The notes under the pieces were generated by a model that searched no databases, was not told the origin of the DNA, and saw only the letters and a list, made by a program, of their open reading frames with translations. 43,299 nt of DNA. It comes from a virus. The position numbers and the translations under genes were made by a program. The DNA is taken from IMG/VR virus record IMGVR_UViG_3300042874_000041, positions 1 through 43,299 of that record; one strand, given 5' to 3'. The number at the start of each line of letters is the position of its first letter. Position 1 is the first letter of the stretch. Below are positions 1 to 8,271 of the stretch, piece after piece.

Positions 1-1860
1 GTTACGCTGTACGAGCGCCCCGGCCCCTTCTTTCAACGCCTGGAAGGTGGTCTGACTGCCGGTGATGCGCTTCGTCAAATACTCCTGGGAATCCCCGAGA
101 TTCATGGACGCGTCTGAAGCGGACGTGACGGCAGTTCGCAACTCGGCGGCCTGCGTCGTGAAGACTCGCACCGCATCGGCACCCATGCCCAACGAAGCCG
201 CCACCCGGTCAATCGTAGTCGGGTCCATGTTCTGGAACCCTTGCAGCAAGGCTTGTGGACCACCTGCTGCCAACGCTTGTCCAAGATCCGCGCCCACAAG
301 CCCCAGAGTCGAGGACACTGCCGCGAACTTCTCAGGGTCCGCGAGGTTGTTGAACATTTCCGCGACTTCTGACCCCGCCGTGACGCTCAACTTTGTCGCG
401 CCAGCCACCAGCGAACCAATGCTGCTCAGGGCCTTCGCCGCCTGCTCGGGACCGAGTGAGTCGAAGAACCGTGAATTGGAACGCGCAACCTCCTCCATGG
501 TGCCCGCAAACTCGGACATATTGATGTCGAGCGCGGCCTGCTGGGCTGCCCAGCTTGCCATAACCCCCTTGGTCGATTCGACGGAGAACTTCAAGTCGTT
601 GTTGAGCACCGTGGCGAGCCCGGCTGCGGATGCGGTAGCCATGCCAGTGGCACGCTCCATCAAGCCCACCGTATTCATCAAGCCTTCTGCGGCCTCCTGC
701 CCGGCACCCGCATCCACCAGCGCACCAAACGCTTCCGTGAGCTTGTCCACACCACCCACACTCAAGGGGAGTGTCGCACTCGCCGCCAAGAGCCGATGAC
801 GCAACGCCCTCAAGCCCTCTGCCGACAGGCCGAGCACCTTGTTGGCTTCCTGCAAGTTTGTCACCAGACCGCCCGCGTCTCCGCTGATGTCCAGCGCACG
901 GGCAACGTCCTGCCCGGCGCTCTTCAGGTTGAAGAAGTTCTCCTGCACATTTTCCAGCGCGGCATTGATCGCCAAGAACCGGGCCGGGCCGAGCACCTTC
1001 GTGAGCAGCTTCTCCAGCGGACCAGCCGCGTTCGTAGTGTTCCCCTTCAGCGCCTTGATCTGCGCGTTCATCGCCAACAGCCGGGGCACGAGCTTTGACT
1101 TCAAGTCATTGGAGCCCGCCTTGATCTGGGCAAAGAACAACGCCTGCACCGCTTTGAGCTTGACCAACTGCGCGGCATACTTCGCAGGCGCGGAAGGATC
1201 GAGCCCGGCCTCCTGGATCTGCGCCAGATTCTCCAGCGACTTGGTGAAGCCATCAAACGCCTTGCTGGCCTTCGACAACTCACCAGGAAGGCCCTTCACG
1301 AACTTGCCAGAAGCGTCGCGCACCTGCCCGATCTGTTCCTCCAGGATCGGGTAGTCCTTGTTGCCGATGATACGCTCGCCTTCGCTGAGAAGCGCCTGGA
1401 TGTTGTCCTTCGGGGGGCCGGTCGATGTCTTGCCTCCGACCAAGCCACCCTTGGCGAACCTGGGGATGGTGATCTGACCACCCCGCCCACCAACGCCAAA
1501 GGTTCCCTTACGGAGAGCACCCGCCACCGCACGCGAGATCGTTACGCTGAGAGACTTCTGGGCACCCTTGCTGAAGTCCACGTTCAAGCGTAGCGACGAC
1601 TTGTTCGATGCCTTGTTCAGCGACCGAATAGCGCGGGTATAGACCGACGCGAGTTGTGCGGGGGCGTGGGTGAAGCCGTCGAGAACCCTGGCCAGACCGG
1701 AGAATCCTCGCGTGGCGCTCTTGAACGCCTTCGTGTTCCACATGTCGAGCTTCTTGACGAACTTGCCGTACGACTTCTCCGCAGATGCGAGAGCCGGGGT
1801 CAACTGGTCGTCTATTTGAAGCATGAACCCGATGGCATTCATCGCAAAGCTCTTAGCCAT
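1..1860 (-). CDS. Tail tape measure protein, N-terminal 620 residues (partial)
   Basis: Tape measure proteins sit inside the tail tube, set its length and are ejected on infection. The frame is open from ATG at 1860 to the left edge, so the C-terminus is missing. The N-terminal ~110 residues are basic and helical. Residues 133-170 hold a segment typical of phage tape measures: PRFAKGGLVGG followed by IQALLSEGERIIGN. The rest is long Ala/Leu/Gly-rich amphipathic helix with few aromatic residues, as expected for the rod-like part. The start overlaps the stop of a 40-codon gene (TAATG), so translation is probably coupled. The gene follows three large virion proteins and the sheath, tube and chaperone genes, which fits a tail cluster. 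The family call rests on the Gly-rich motif, composition and context. Prophage-type tape measures vary widely, so I assign no subfamily. Confidence 0.85.
   Translation of the reverse strand, partial: MAKSFAMNAIGFMLQIDDQLTPALASAEKSYGKFVKKLDMWNTKAFKSATRGFSGLARVLDGFTHAPAQLASVYTRAIRSLNKASNKSSLRLNVDFSKGAQKSLSVTISRAVAGALRKGTFGVGGRGGQITIPRFAKGGLVGGKTSTGPPKDNIQALLSEGERIIGNKDYPILEEQIGQVRDASGKFVKGLPGELSKASKAFDGFTKSLENLAQIQEAGLDPSAPAKYAAQLVKLKAVQALFFAQIKAGSNDLKSKLVPRLLAMNAQIKALKGNTTNAAGPLEKLLTKVLGPARFLAINAALENVQENFFNLKSAGQDVARALDISGDAGGLVTNLQEANKVLGLSAEGLRALRHRLLAASATLPLSVGGVDKLTEAFGALVDAGAGQEAAEGLMNTVGLMERATGMATASAAGLATVLNNDLKFSVESTKGVMASWAAQQAALDINMSEFAGTMEEVARSNSRFFDSLGPEQAAKALSSIGSLVAGATKLSVTAGSEVAEMFNNLADPEKFAAVSSTLGLVGADLGQALAAGGPQALLQGFQNMDPTTIDRVAASLGMGADAVRVFTTQAAELRTAVTSASDASMNLGDSQEYLTKRITGSQTTFQALKEGAGALVQRN
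1096..1108. promoter_or_regulatory. Copy of TGAC-N5-GTCA palindrome (TGACTTCAAGTCA)
   Basis: A perfect inverted repeat around a central C, inside the tape measure gene and read there as Asp-Leu-Lys-Ser. Its centre differs from the strong ACNGNGT class, so this may be a weak or chance member. Confidence 0.3.
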
Positions 1861-1982
1861 TAGGCAACCCTTTCAGCGATCCAGCCGTGGTGATGGGTTG
1901 CATTGCCATCGGCCACACGGCCCGTCACGATGCAGGTGATCGAATAGATGACGGCAGCATTCGACGAAAAGCTCTTGGCCAT
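1860..1982 (-). CDS. Small 40-aa protein ahead of the tape measure gene
   Basis: ATG at 1982, TAA at 1862-1860, overlapping the tape measure ATG by one base (TAATG). The product starts MAKSFSSNAAVIYSITCIVT and ends GWIAERVA. Its first codons nearly repeat those of the tape measure protein (MAKSFSSNA against MAKSFAMNA), at DNA level too. It begins 9 bases after the stop of the upstream 790-aa gene and fills the only gap there. No strong ribosome binding site is visible, so coupling to the upstream gene is likely. Function unknown. It could be a leader that feeds ribosomes to the tape measure start, a small tail protein, or the remnant of a duplicated tape measure 5' end. Confidence 0.5.
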   Translation of the reverse strand: MAKSFSSNAAVIYSITCIVTGRVADGNATHHHGWIAERVA

Positions 1983-1991
1983 GGTGAGAGC

Positions 1992-4364
1992 CTATCGACG
2001 GGTGGTGAAATCCAAGGTGCGGCGGATTCGCACACCAATGTCGCCCAGACCTTGTGCAGGCACCTCGGCAGGGAACCCACCGGGGCCGGGCGGGAGGGGC
2101 TGCGGGGTGAACTTGCCATGGTCGTAGCCCGCGTCGGCCATGAAGAACGGCAGCGACTTGACCACCTGACCGCTGTACGTCCCGCGCACCACCAACTGGA
2201 GGTACTTGCCTCGGAAGTTGGTCTGGAAGGGGATGACAAAGGCGTCCACGATTGACGCGGGCGCGGGCACGCTCGCCACCAACCGCTGATCGACCACGGC
2301 GAAGAACTCGCCCGGCGACATTTCGACTTCCCACCACACGTCCACGGGCGGATTGGGGATCACATCAGAGGTGATGATGCCGACCGTGCCGTCCATGAAC
2401 ATTTCATGCGTGGCCGGATTGACTGACACTGTGTTAATCACGGGCACAGGGATGACGTAGTTCATGGCGGCACCACCGCCGTTGTTGAAGTCGTCGCCCG
2501 TCATGGTCAGCCAGTTCGAGTACCAGACCTGGGCCGGATCTTCCGTCGCCATGACCACCATCCGGATACGCTTCCCGTTCCACTGCATCCCAGAGGGGAT
2601 GAAGAACGAGCGGATGTCAGTGGCACGCGACAGGAAGAACAATTCGGTGTAGTACCGCAGGCTCACGGCAGACACGTCCGACGTTGGCGGGCCAGTCTCG
2701 ACCTCCCACCAGTGGATCGTATTCGTGTCGGTGATGCCAGCCTCACCGATCACGGTGACTTCATGCAGAGGATCGACCGTCACAGAGATCGCCACGGGCA
2801 ACGGGTCGATCAACGCGGTTGGCACCGGGATGGCGGGGGCGTACACGTCAGGCGTCAACCCCGGCACAGGGAAGCCAGCAGTTGGAGCCGCGAAGGGGGT
2901 GCCAAGCGGGAGCAGGAGGGCGGCGGACACGTTGAAGGGGGCCACCGCAGCGGGGATTGCAGCATCGTCCGGAACGTAGTCAGTGATGTGATCCGGCTCG
3001 AACAGCCCTGGCTTCGTCACGTTGAACGGAAGCGGTGACGATGCCACATGCTTGAACTGCGACAGCAGCGTGACCACCTGTGCATCCGGCAGGACCATCG
3101 GCACCAGCGCAGCAACGGAGAAGTCAGCCTCATCCGACATCGTCAACGTGGTGCCGTCATAATACGAATCACTGGCGGTCGGAGTCTTGGCGTATTGCAC
3201 CGGGCCGATGAACAGATCGAGATCATCTTCTTCAGCGTTGAACCGCACCACGATGTCTACGGTCAAGCCTTCAACAGGGAAGATGCCGATGCCGTAACTC
3301 ACCTTCACATTCTGGTTGGTCAGCGTGGTATCGACGCCCACGATGGCGAACATTTCCAAGCTCGACGACTGGTAGCGAAGCTCAACGCCATACAGTTGCA
3401 GATACAACGTCTCCAACGTGCCAGCGATGCGCCGGGCGCGGATGAGCATGGTGAAGTCATGCTTGCCGTCGCGGTACGAGGCGCGAGTCGGAGGCGCGTC
3501 TGACGGCCCCCAAAGCTGGAACGGAGGCGCAGGCGTGTACGTCGATGACAACCCCTCACCGAGCCCCACGTTGCCTTGGTCGAGCAGCGAATCATTCCAA
3601 TAGCTCGACAGCAGCAGGAGTGAACCGCCAGCCAACTGCGCGAAGGGGAGGCCACCGGAGACGGCATCGGGGGTCAGGTGAAACAGGTTGCCCGTGAGAT
3701 CATTCCACCCCGTCACCCGCTTGTCACTGGCCCCTTGCGTGATGTTGGTGTGCTCGCAGACGATCTGCGGGGCATAGGCACCGCCCTCCAGCGCAGCAGG
3801 GATCAAGCCATCGGTGAGGATCGTAGCCACCTCAGCACCGGAGAGCGCGATGTTCCACAGAGCCACCATGTACACCGCACCGCGCCAGAGATTGCTTGGC
3901 GTGCCAGTGGTTTCCTCCGCTCCGATGGCCAGCGGCTCATTGTTAGTGCCGAGCGTCGCGGGGACCGATCCGGTCAGCGTGCCGTTGCGGAGCACGCCGT
4001 TGATATAGAGGTCCAGTGACGCGCCATTGAAGACGAAGGTGAACACACCGCGAGTGAGCAGGCCAACCGACGTGACGCGAGAGCACGCTGCCGTGCCCGA
4101 TGCGATATTCGACCACAGCGCAACGGTGATGAGCCCATTGGCCGCATTGTAGGTGACGCGAAACTGCCGCTGGTTGTTGTCCGTGCGGTGCTTGCTGATG
4201 ATCGTGCCGCTCTGACCGGCTGACCACACCAACTCAGGGTCAATGCACACCGACACGGACAGTTCGTCAAAACCATTCGTGGTGTAGTACGCATCAGCGG
4301 CGGTGCGCTTCAGGTAATTCGACCCGGTGAGCAGGGCGAACGAAGGGGTCAGCGTGACAGGCAT
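1992..4364 (-). CDS. Large virion protein with LamG/concanavalin-like and duplicated Ig-like domains
   Basis: 790 aa. Residues ~30-190 look like a LamG/concanavalin A-like jelly roll: alternating beta strands with the hallmark stretch FVFNGASLDLYINGVLRNG, and WRGAVYMVALWNIALSGAEV near the end. A second lectin-like block lies around 290-430. The C-terminal third holds two copies of a ~95-residue beta domain, each with a WWEVE motif (IHWWEVETGPP and VDVWWEVEMSP) and a similar ending (GKRIRMVVMA, GKYLQLVVRG). These folds in a phage tail cluster usually belong to adsorption or baseplate-peripheral proteins that contact sugars. The gene sits between a 617-aa virion protein and the tape measure gene. 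Receptor binding is inferred from fold and position only. ATG start 3 bases after the previous stop. Confidence 0.65.
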   Translation of the reverse strand: MPVTLTPSFALLTGSNYLKRTAADAYYTTNGFDELSVSVCIDPELVWSAGQSGTIISKHRTDNNQRQFRVTYNAANGLITVALWSNIASGTAACSRVTSVGLLTRGVFTFVFNGASLDLYINGVLRNGTLTGSVPATLGTNNEPLAIGAEETTGTPSNLWRGAVYMVALWNIALSGAEVATILTDGLIPAALEGGAYAPQIVCEHTNITQGASDKRVTGWNDLTGNLFHLTPDAVSGGLPFAQLAGGSLLLLSSYWNDSLLDQGNVGLGEGLSSTYTPAPPFQLWGPSDAPPTRASYRDGKHDFTMLIRARRIAGTLETLYLQLYGVELRYQSSSLEMFAIVGVDTTLTNQNVKVSYGIGIFPVEGLTVDIVVRFNAEEDDLDLFIGPVQYAKTPTASDSYYDGTTLTMSDEADFSVAALVPMVLPDAQVVTLLSQFKHVASSPLPFNVTKPGLFEPDHITDYVPDDAAIPAAVAPFNVSAALLLPLGTPFAAPTAGFPVPGLTPDVYAPAIPVPTALIDPLPVAISVTVDPLHEVTVIGEAGITDTNTIHWWEVETGPPTSDVSAVSLRYYTELFFLSRATDIRSFFIPSGMQWNGKRIRMVVMATEDPAQVWYSNWLTMTGDDFNNGGGAAMNYVIPVPVINTVSVNPATHEMFMDGTVGIITSDVIPNPPVDVWWEVEMSPGEFFAVVDQRLVASVPAPASIVDAFVIPFQTNFRGKYLQLVVRGTYSGQVVKSLPFFMADAGYDHGKFTPQPLPPGPGGFPAEVPAQGLGDIGVRIRRTLDFTTRR
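2424..2436. promoter_or_regulatory. Near-match of the TGAC-N5-GTCA palindrome (TGACACTGTGTTA)
   Basis: One mismatch in the right arm, otherwise the strong class. It lies inside the 790-aa gene and is read Asn-Thr-Val-Ser, the same codon phase as the other copies. Confidence 0.35.
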
Positions 4365-4367
4365 GGC

Positions 4368-6221
4368 TTAGACGCGCTTACGCCGACGCAGGCGGATGTC
4401 CTCGATCCGAATCTCCCATGCACCAGCGCAGAATGCCACATCCGGATCGTGCGCGCTGAAGCCCAACATGAACCCCCCAGCCAACGCCAGCACGCTGTCT
4501 GCCCGATGTGCCCGAGGCAGCGGCACCGCATACTCCGTCAAGTTGTAGCCCTGCTCACCGGACGAACGACCGGCGAGGATGACCAACGAATTGAACAATA
4601 CATTGCCAAACACATCGCTCACGAAGAACCGGAACGAAGGGGTGTCAGCGATGCCGATGGGGGCGACAGTCTGGGTCGAGCGCACATGGGCACGGAACAC
4701 CGCCTCAAACAACTCCTCCCGATCTTCACTCGTCGGTGACGGGATGGTCATGCGCGTGCGGCGGAAGTACCCCACGTTCACAAACCCGTACGCTGCGACC
4801 ATAGCATTCGTGGCAGGGACCGGAGTGAAGTTCTGAGAAATGAGGCCGCCGCTTATGCTGTCCTCCTGGGGGAACAGCACCGGTGAGCGCGGGAACACTG
4901 ACGAGAAGCCCGCAGAGGTCAGGTCATACGACTCGGTCGTAGCTGCGCCATATGCAGGGAGGGTTGCGGTGGTGGTGTTGGTCGCGCCTTCCACGTTGAA
5001 GGCGAGCTTCGCGCCCGACGCCAGCGGCGGAGTGATCCACCAATTCAGCGACGTGTCGGGGTCAACATACTCGCCCAACGGAGCCGTGATGTCCGCCCAG
5101 CGAGCGTATGGAGCATAGAAGTAATCCTCCCACTTCGGGCAAGCCAGCGTGGTGCTGATGTCAGGGTTGACGCGCCCCATGATCGGGGTGGGAAACAGAT
5201 ATTCGTTATTCAGGTACCCGACCAGAGGCTCCAGAATGTGACGACCAACCCCCAGCACTGCACGCGGCGACTTGCGGACGAAAGCATACTTGTCGTAGTG
5301 CGCGTTATTCTCTTCCAAGTTGCTCAGGTTGAGCAGATAGACATGCACCATCGCCAAGCGCCGACCGGCATCGACAGCCTGTGGCACGATCCGATTATAT
5401 TGACCACCAAGCGCCAAAGCCGCGTGGTGGTACGCACCGGGCACCGCGAGGTGACCCCCGTCAGTTGACCGGTGCTGGATCAGCGCCGTTGGATTCAACA
5501 AGTTGCGATTCGTGTCCGACATCGGCGGCAGCCCACGACTCGGGATGCGGTCGCCATGGAACACCACGCTGAACGAATGGTAGCTGGCAAACTCCGGAAC
5601 GGCGGGGCTCCGCCCGATGCTGACAGCCAGCCCACCTTTGCCGAGCGACACGAAGACGTTCCCCACCACCAGCGGGGCATACCCAGCGGAGCCAATGAGG
5701 GATGCCCACTCCGGGCGATTGGTCGGAAGCCACTTGTGGTTGTAATAGACCGCGCCGTTGGCGTACGAGGCCCACGGGCTGGTCCCGCCCCCCATGCCGT
5801 AGCCTTCGGTCCCGAATGAACGCCAATACTGCTCAGACCGGAACGTGGTCACGTCACAGGTCGTCGCCGGTCGAGCGTACAGGTCGAATGCGAACGTCTC
5901 CCCGGAGTACCCATCACTGGTCGGTATCCCCTCCCCAGAATACCGCATGCCGAGGCAGGGGCGATAAACAACCCCGTCAACTGTGAAGGTGTCAGCCGAG
6001 GGGAAGTCGAAGAAGAACACGAACGGGACTAAGCCGCCAAAGCCATACAGTCCTTCCTCATACCGCGAGTCGAGCGCATCGTAGGACGAGCACAGCGGGA
6101 GGGGGACCATGCCAGCCCGAACCAACGCCTTGGCCGCCAAATGGGCGTACGCTGCCTTGGTCAATGACCGCACAGCGGTATCGTGGACCGTCTTCGGAGA
6201 GATCGCGGAACCGTAGCTCAT
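4368..6221 (-). CDS. Virion-associated protein of unknown function, 617 aa
   Basis: I do not recognise a family. The sequence is rich in Tyr, Phe, Gly and Pro, with many short predicted strands and few charged helices, which suits an extracellular structural protein of the tail tip or baseplate. It has no signal peptide or membrane segment. The N-terminus is helical (MSYGSAISPKTVHDTAVRSL) and could anchor it; the last residues are very basic (RIEDIRLRRRKRV). It starts with ATG 10 bases after the 595-aa gene and ends 3 bases before the lectin-like 790-aa gene, so the three probably form one co-translated set of tail-tip or adsorption proteins. That role is inference from position. Confidence 0.55.
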   Translation of the reverse strand: MSYGSAISPKTVHDTAVRSLTKAAYAHLAAKALVRAGMVPLPLCSSYDALDSRYEEGLYGFGGLVPFVFFFDFPSADTFTVDGVVYRPCLGMRYSGEGIPTSDGYSGETFAFDLYARPATTCDVTTFRSEQYWRSFGTEGYGMGGGTSPWASYANGAVYYNHKWLPTNRPEWASLIGSAGYAPLVVGNVFVSLGKGGLAVSIGRSPAVPEFASYHSFSVVFHGDRIPSRGLPPMSDTNRNLLNPTALIQHRSTDGGHLAVPGAYHHAALALGGQYNRIVPQAVDAGRRLAMVHVYLLNLSNLEENNAHYDKYAFVRKSPRAVLGVGRHILEPLVGYLNNEYLFPTPIMGRVNPDISTTLACPKWEDYFYAPYARWADITAPLGEYVDPDTSLNWWITPPLASGAKLAFNVEGATNTTTATLPAYGAATTESYDLTSAGFSSVFPRSPVLFPQEDSISGGLISQNFTPVPATNAMVAAYGFVNVGYFRRTRMTIPSPTSEDREELFEAVFRAHVRSTQTVAPIGIADTPSFRFFVSDVFGNVLFNSLVILAGRSSGEQGYNLTEYAVPLPRAHRADSVLALAGGFMLGFSAHDPDVAFCAGAWEIRIEDIRLRRRKRV

Positions 6222-6231
6222 AGGTCAACCT

Positions 6232-8019
6232 TCAGGGGGTCGCGGGGATTGACACAGTGTCAGCGGTGTACTCGATGGCGAGATTGGCAGTGCGGCCACC
6301 ATCCGCGATCTGCGAGACGTAGTATTCGATGCCAGTCACCTCGTCGATGAGATTGACGAAGGGGATGAGGGTGTGATCGACCACGGCGAACTTCGCCATG
6401 CGACGCCACCGCCGAATGTCAAACACCAGCAGGGTGGTGTCGGGAGCATAGAAGTTGAACCCGTCACCAGCATTCACACCAACGTCCACCCAATCACCCC
6501 AGGACTGCCGGAGCAGCATGGGCGAGATTCGGTACTTCCCATCCCGAGGTGTCTGAGACAAACCGAACGTGTAGAGGGTGCCCAGCATTGAGCCATCCCG
6601 GATCTGCGTGATGGCGGCTCCCAACACGTTGTCCATCGGGCCGATGGACATCACCGAATCGTCCACCACCACCGGGGTGTCGAAGGAGACGGCTTGGTGC
6701 CCACGCACCGAACGCGGTTGCAAGTTGGAGGTGAAGTTACGGTTGCCTGCGTCGGCCACGGAGAACCGCTGGTTGCGGGTAGCGGTGAACTTGAGATCCC
6801 CGAACAGGTCCATGGGCACACCCTGGCTGGTCCAGAAGACCCGCGCATCGTCAGTGCCGAAAAGTTCAGGCATGGGCTCAAAGGTTGCAATGAACCAGTG
6901 CGCCAGATTCACCTTCTCGCCGTCGCGCCCGCACTCGCCAAAGAACCCGTATTCACCAGCGTAGAACTGGAACGTGTTGGGGGCGGTGTCGGAATAGACG
7001 ATCTCGATCTGGTGCGCCGCAAATGAGGAAATCTGATTGCCATATCCGGACGGGAATTGCAGGAATGTCCGAATGACGATCGTGGCGTTGACGGTGTCAT
7101 TGAAGACATGGATGCCGCAGTGCTGCCACGGTCCATCACCGTTGAAGGTCCAACGATTCTGCCACTTGGCAGTGACGTTCAGGCTCGCGGCTCCATTGAT
7201 GGCAGCCACCAGATTGGCCAGCGTATCCTCGACGGTAGCACCGCGAGTGACCGAGACAGCACCGCCGCCCACACCGATGGCACCACCGCCTCCGGTCATC
7301 CCCTCAACCACGATGTTGGCCCCCACCTCTGACAGGGCCACGTTGCCAGCCACGCCAGCCACATCGTTGACCAGCAGCACCGAATTGAGCGGGCCGACGT
7401 TCGCCGTGATCGCCAGTGTAGGCGCGAGATTCACCACCGCTGACAAGTTCGAGAGCGTGGTGGACAAGTCGCCACCGATGATGACTTGCCGGAGAGTGGC
7501 CGTTTCGACCACAGACGCATCGCTGTCGAACTCGAAAGTGACAGCAGGGTTCACGCCGTCATTCACCACCACCGTATCGCCATCCGCAGGCTGGCCGAGG
7601 AAGGCAACCTTGCCGCGTGCAGCCGCAGCCCCCGCCTCGAACTCGAAGACCTTGGCAGGATTGGTGCCATCAGAGATCGTCACCGAATTGGCATCGAACA
7701 CGTCCAAAGCGTTCAAGATGATCGAACCCGTAGCCTTGACCGTTGACGAACCGCCCGACATGCCAGCGATGGTGATGCGGGAGTTGGGATCAACCTTGGT
7801 GATGGCCACGTTGCCGGAGGCTCCGACCGCATCGTTGGTCAGCACGATGGTCCGACGATCCGAGCGGACGAACAAGCGGTTCAGCGCAGTGTCCCACGAC
7901 GGGCGCTCCCAGCCAGTGCCCAGGAGCATCGCCTCTATGGCATTCATGATGTTGACGTTGGTGTGCCCGAGGCCCACCGCGTCGTATGTCCACAGGGCGC
8001 GTTTCCATTCAGCAGGCAT
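6232..8019 (-). CDS. Virion protein with sheath-shared beta modules, 595 aa
   Basis: Start chosen at ATG 8019 (MPAEWKRALW), which has GAGG about 8 bases upstream; an in-frame ATG at 8064 has no such site. Residues ~60-245 contain tandem beta modules: ISDGTNPAKVFEFEAG, then NDGVNPAVTFEFDSDASV with TLRQVIIG, bracketed by GASGNVAI...GMSGG and GVAGNVAL...GMTGG. Nearly the same modules are inserted in the tail sheath protein of this window. Residues ~290-595 form an unrelated C-terminal part with many aromatic residues that I do not recognise. The position between tail chaperone and lectin-like genes suggests a baseplate or tail-surface protein. The stop lies 18 bases beyond a strong copy of the palindrome. 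Confidence 0.6.
   Translation of the reverse strand: MPAEWKRALWTYDAVGLGHTNVNIMNAIEAMLLGTGWERPSWDTALNRLFVRSDRRTIVLTNDAVGASGNVAITKVDPNSRITIAGMSGGSSTVKATGSIILNALDVFDANSVTISDGTNPAKVFEFEAGAAAARGKVAFLGQPADGDTVVVNDGVNPAVTFEFDSDASVVETATLRQVIIGGDLSTTLSNLSAVVNLAPTLAITANVGPLNSVLLVNDVAGVAGNVALSEVGANIVVEGMTGGGGAIGVGGGAVSVTRGATVEDTLANLVAAINGAASLNVTAKWQNRWTFNGDGPWQHCGIHVFNDTVNATIVIRTFLQFPSGYGNQISSFAAHQIEIVYSDTAPNTFQFYAGEYGFFGECGRDGEKVNLAHWFIATFEPMPELFGTDDARVFWTSQGVPMDLFGDLKFTATRNQRFSVADAGNRNFTSNLQPRSVRGHQAVSFDTPVVVDDSVMSIGPMDNVLGAAITQIRDGSMLGTLYTFGLSQTPRDGKYRISPMLLRQSWGDWVDVGVNAGDGFNFYAPDTTLLVFDIRRWRRMAKFAVVDHTLIPFVNLIDEVTGIEYYVSQIADGGRTANLAIEYTADTVSIPATP
6250..6262. promoter_or_regulatory. Strong palindrome copy TGACACAGTGTCA
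   Basis: Perfect 6+1+6 inverted repeat just before the stop of the 595-aa gene, read there as Asp-Thr-Val-Ser. The neighbouring ATT on the plus strand extends the consensus. Proposed protein-binding site. Confidence 0.5.
7285..7842 (-). repeat. Tandem beta modules shared with the tail sheath gene
   Basis: Codes for residues ~60-245 of the 595-aa protein. The unit has the pattern DG-x-NP-x-VTFEF, then VVETATLRQVIIG, then a GNVA...GANI...GMTGG end. The block at 10940-11650 in the sheath gene carries the same pattern, including TFEFDSDASVVET and TLRQVVIG with one or two substitutions. DNA identity is visible around 7470-7600 against 11300-11420. Confidence 0.7.
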
Positions 8020-8064
8020 TGGGACCTCGTGGGAGCAGCGTAGTGAGGCCCGCCACCACCGCAA

Positions 8065-8271
8065 TCAGTGGGGGCGCTTGCGCTTCATGCTGTTGGCAAT
8101 CTGTTCTTGGTGCTTCCGTTCCGCCTCAAGCTGACCGTGCAACCGGGTGGTATGCCTGTTCAGTTCATCCAGGGTCATACCGTCGATGTCAGCCTTGGTG
8201 TAGCCCTTCCCATGGTACGACAGGAAGAACGCATTGGAGTCCAATACGTCGAGACTACACAGCGGTTGGAC
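8065..8271 (-). CDS. Possible frameshift extension of the tail chaperone
   Basis: This frame runs past the stop of the 252-aa chaperone gene and overlaps its 3' end, offset +1. The part beyond the stop is protein-like: SNAFFLSYHGKGYTKADIDG, then MTLDELNRHTTRLHGQLEAE and a basic end. It has no well-placed start with a ribosome binding site. A TTT-C at 8275-8272 (codons TTC TTT CGT) would allow a tRNA-Phe to slip +1, adding 68 residues. Many tail chaperones make such a fusion by programmed frameshifting (lambda G/GT, P2 E/E', usually -1; -2 in Mu). The helical tail with Glu/Arg pairs resembles such extensions. Alternatives are weak independent initiation or a sequencing indel. Confidence 0.45.
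   Translation of the reverse strand, partial: VQPLCSLDVLDSNAFFLSYHGKGYTKADIDGMTLDELNRHTTRLHGQLEAERKHQEQIANSMKRKRPH

Noticed and set aside
7037-8134. A 365-codon plus-strand open frame opposite the 595-aa gene
   Set aside because: Composition (Thr/Ser/Pro/Ala-rich without pattern) is that of an antisense frame; no start signal and no plus-strand neighbours.
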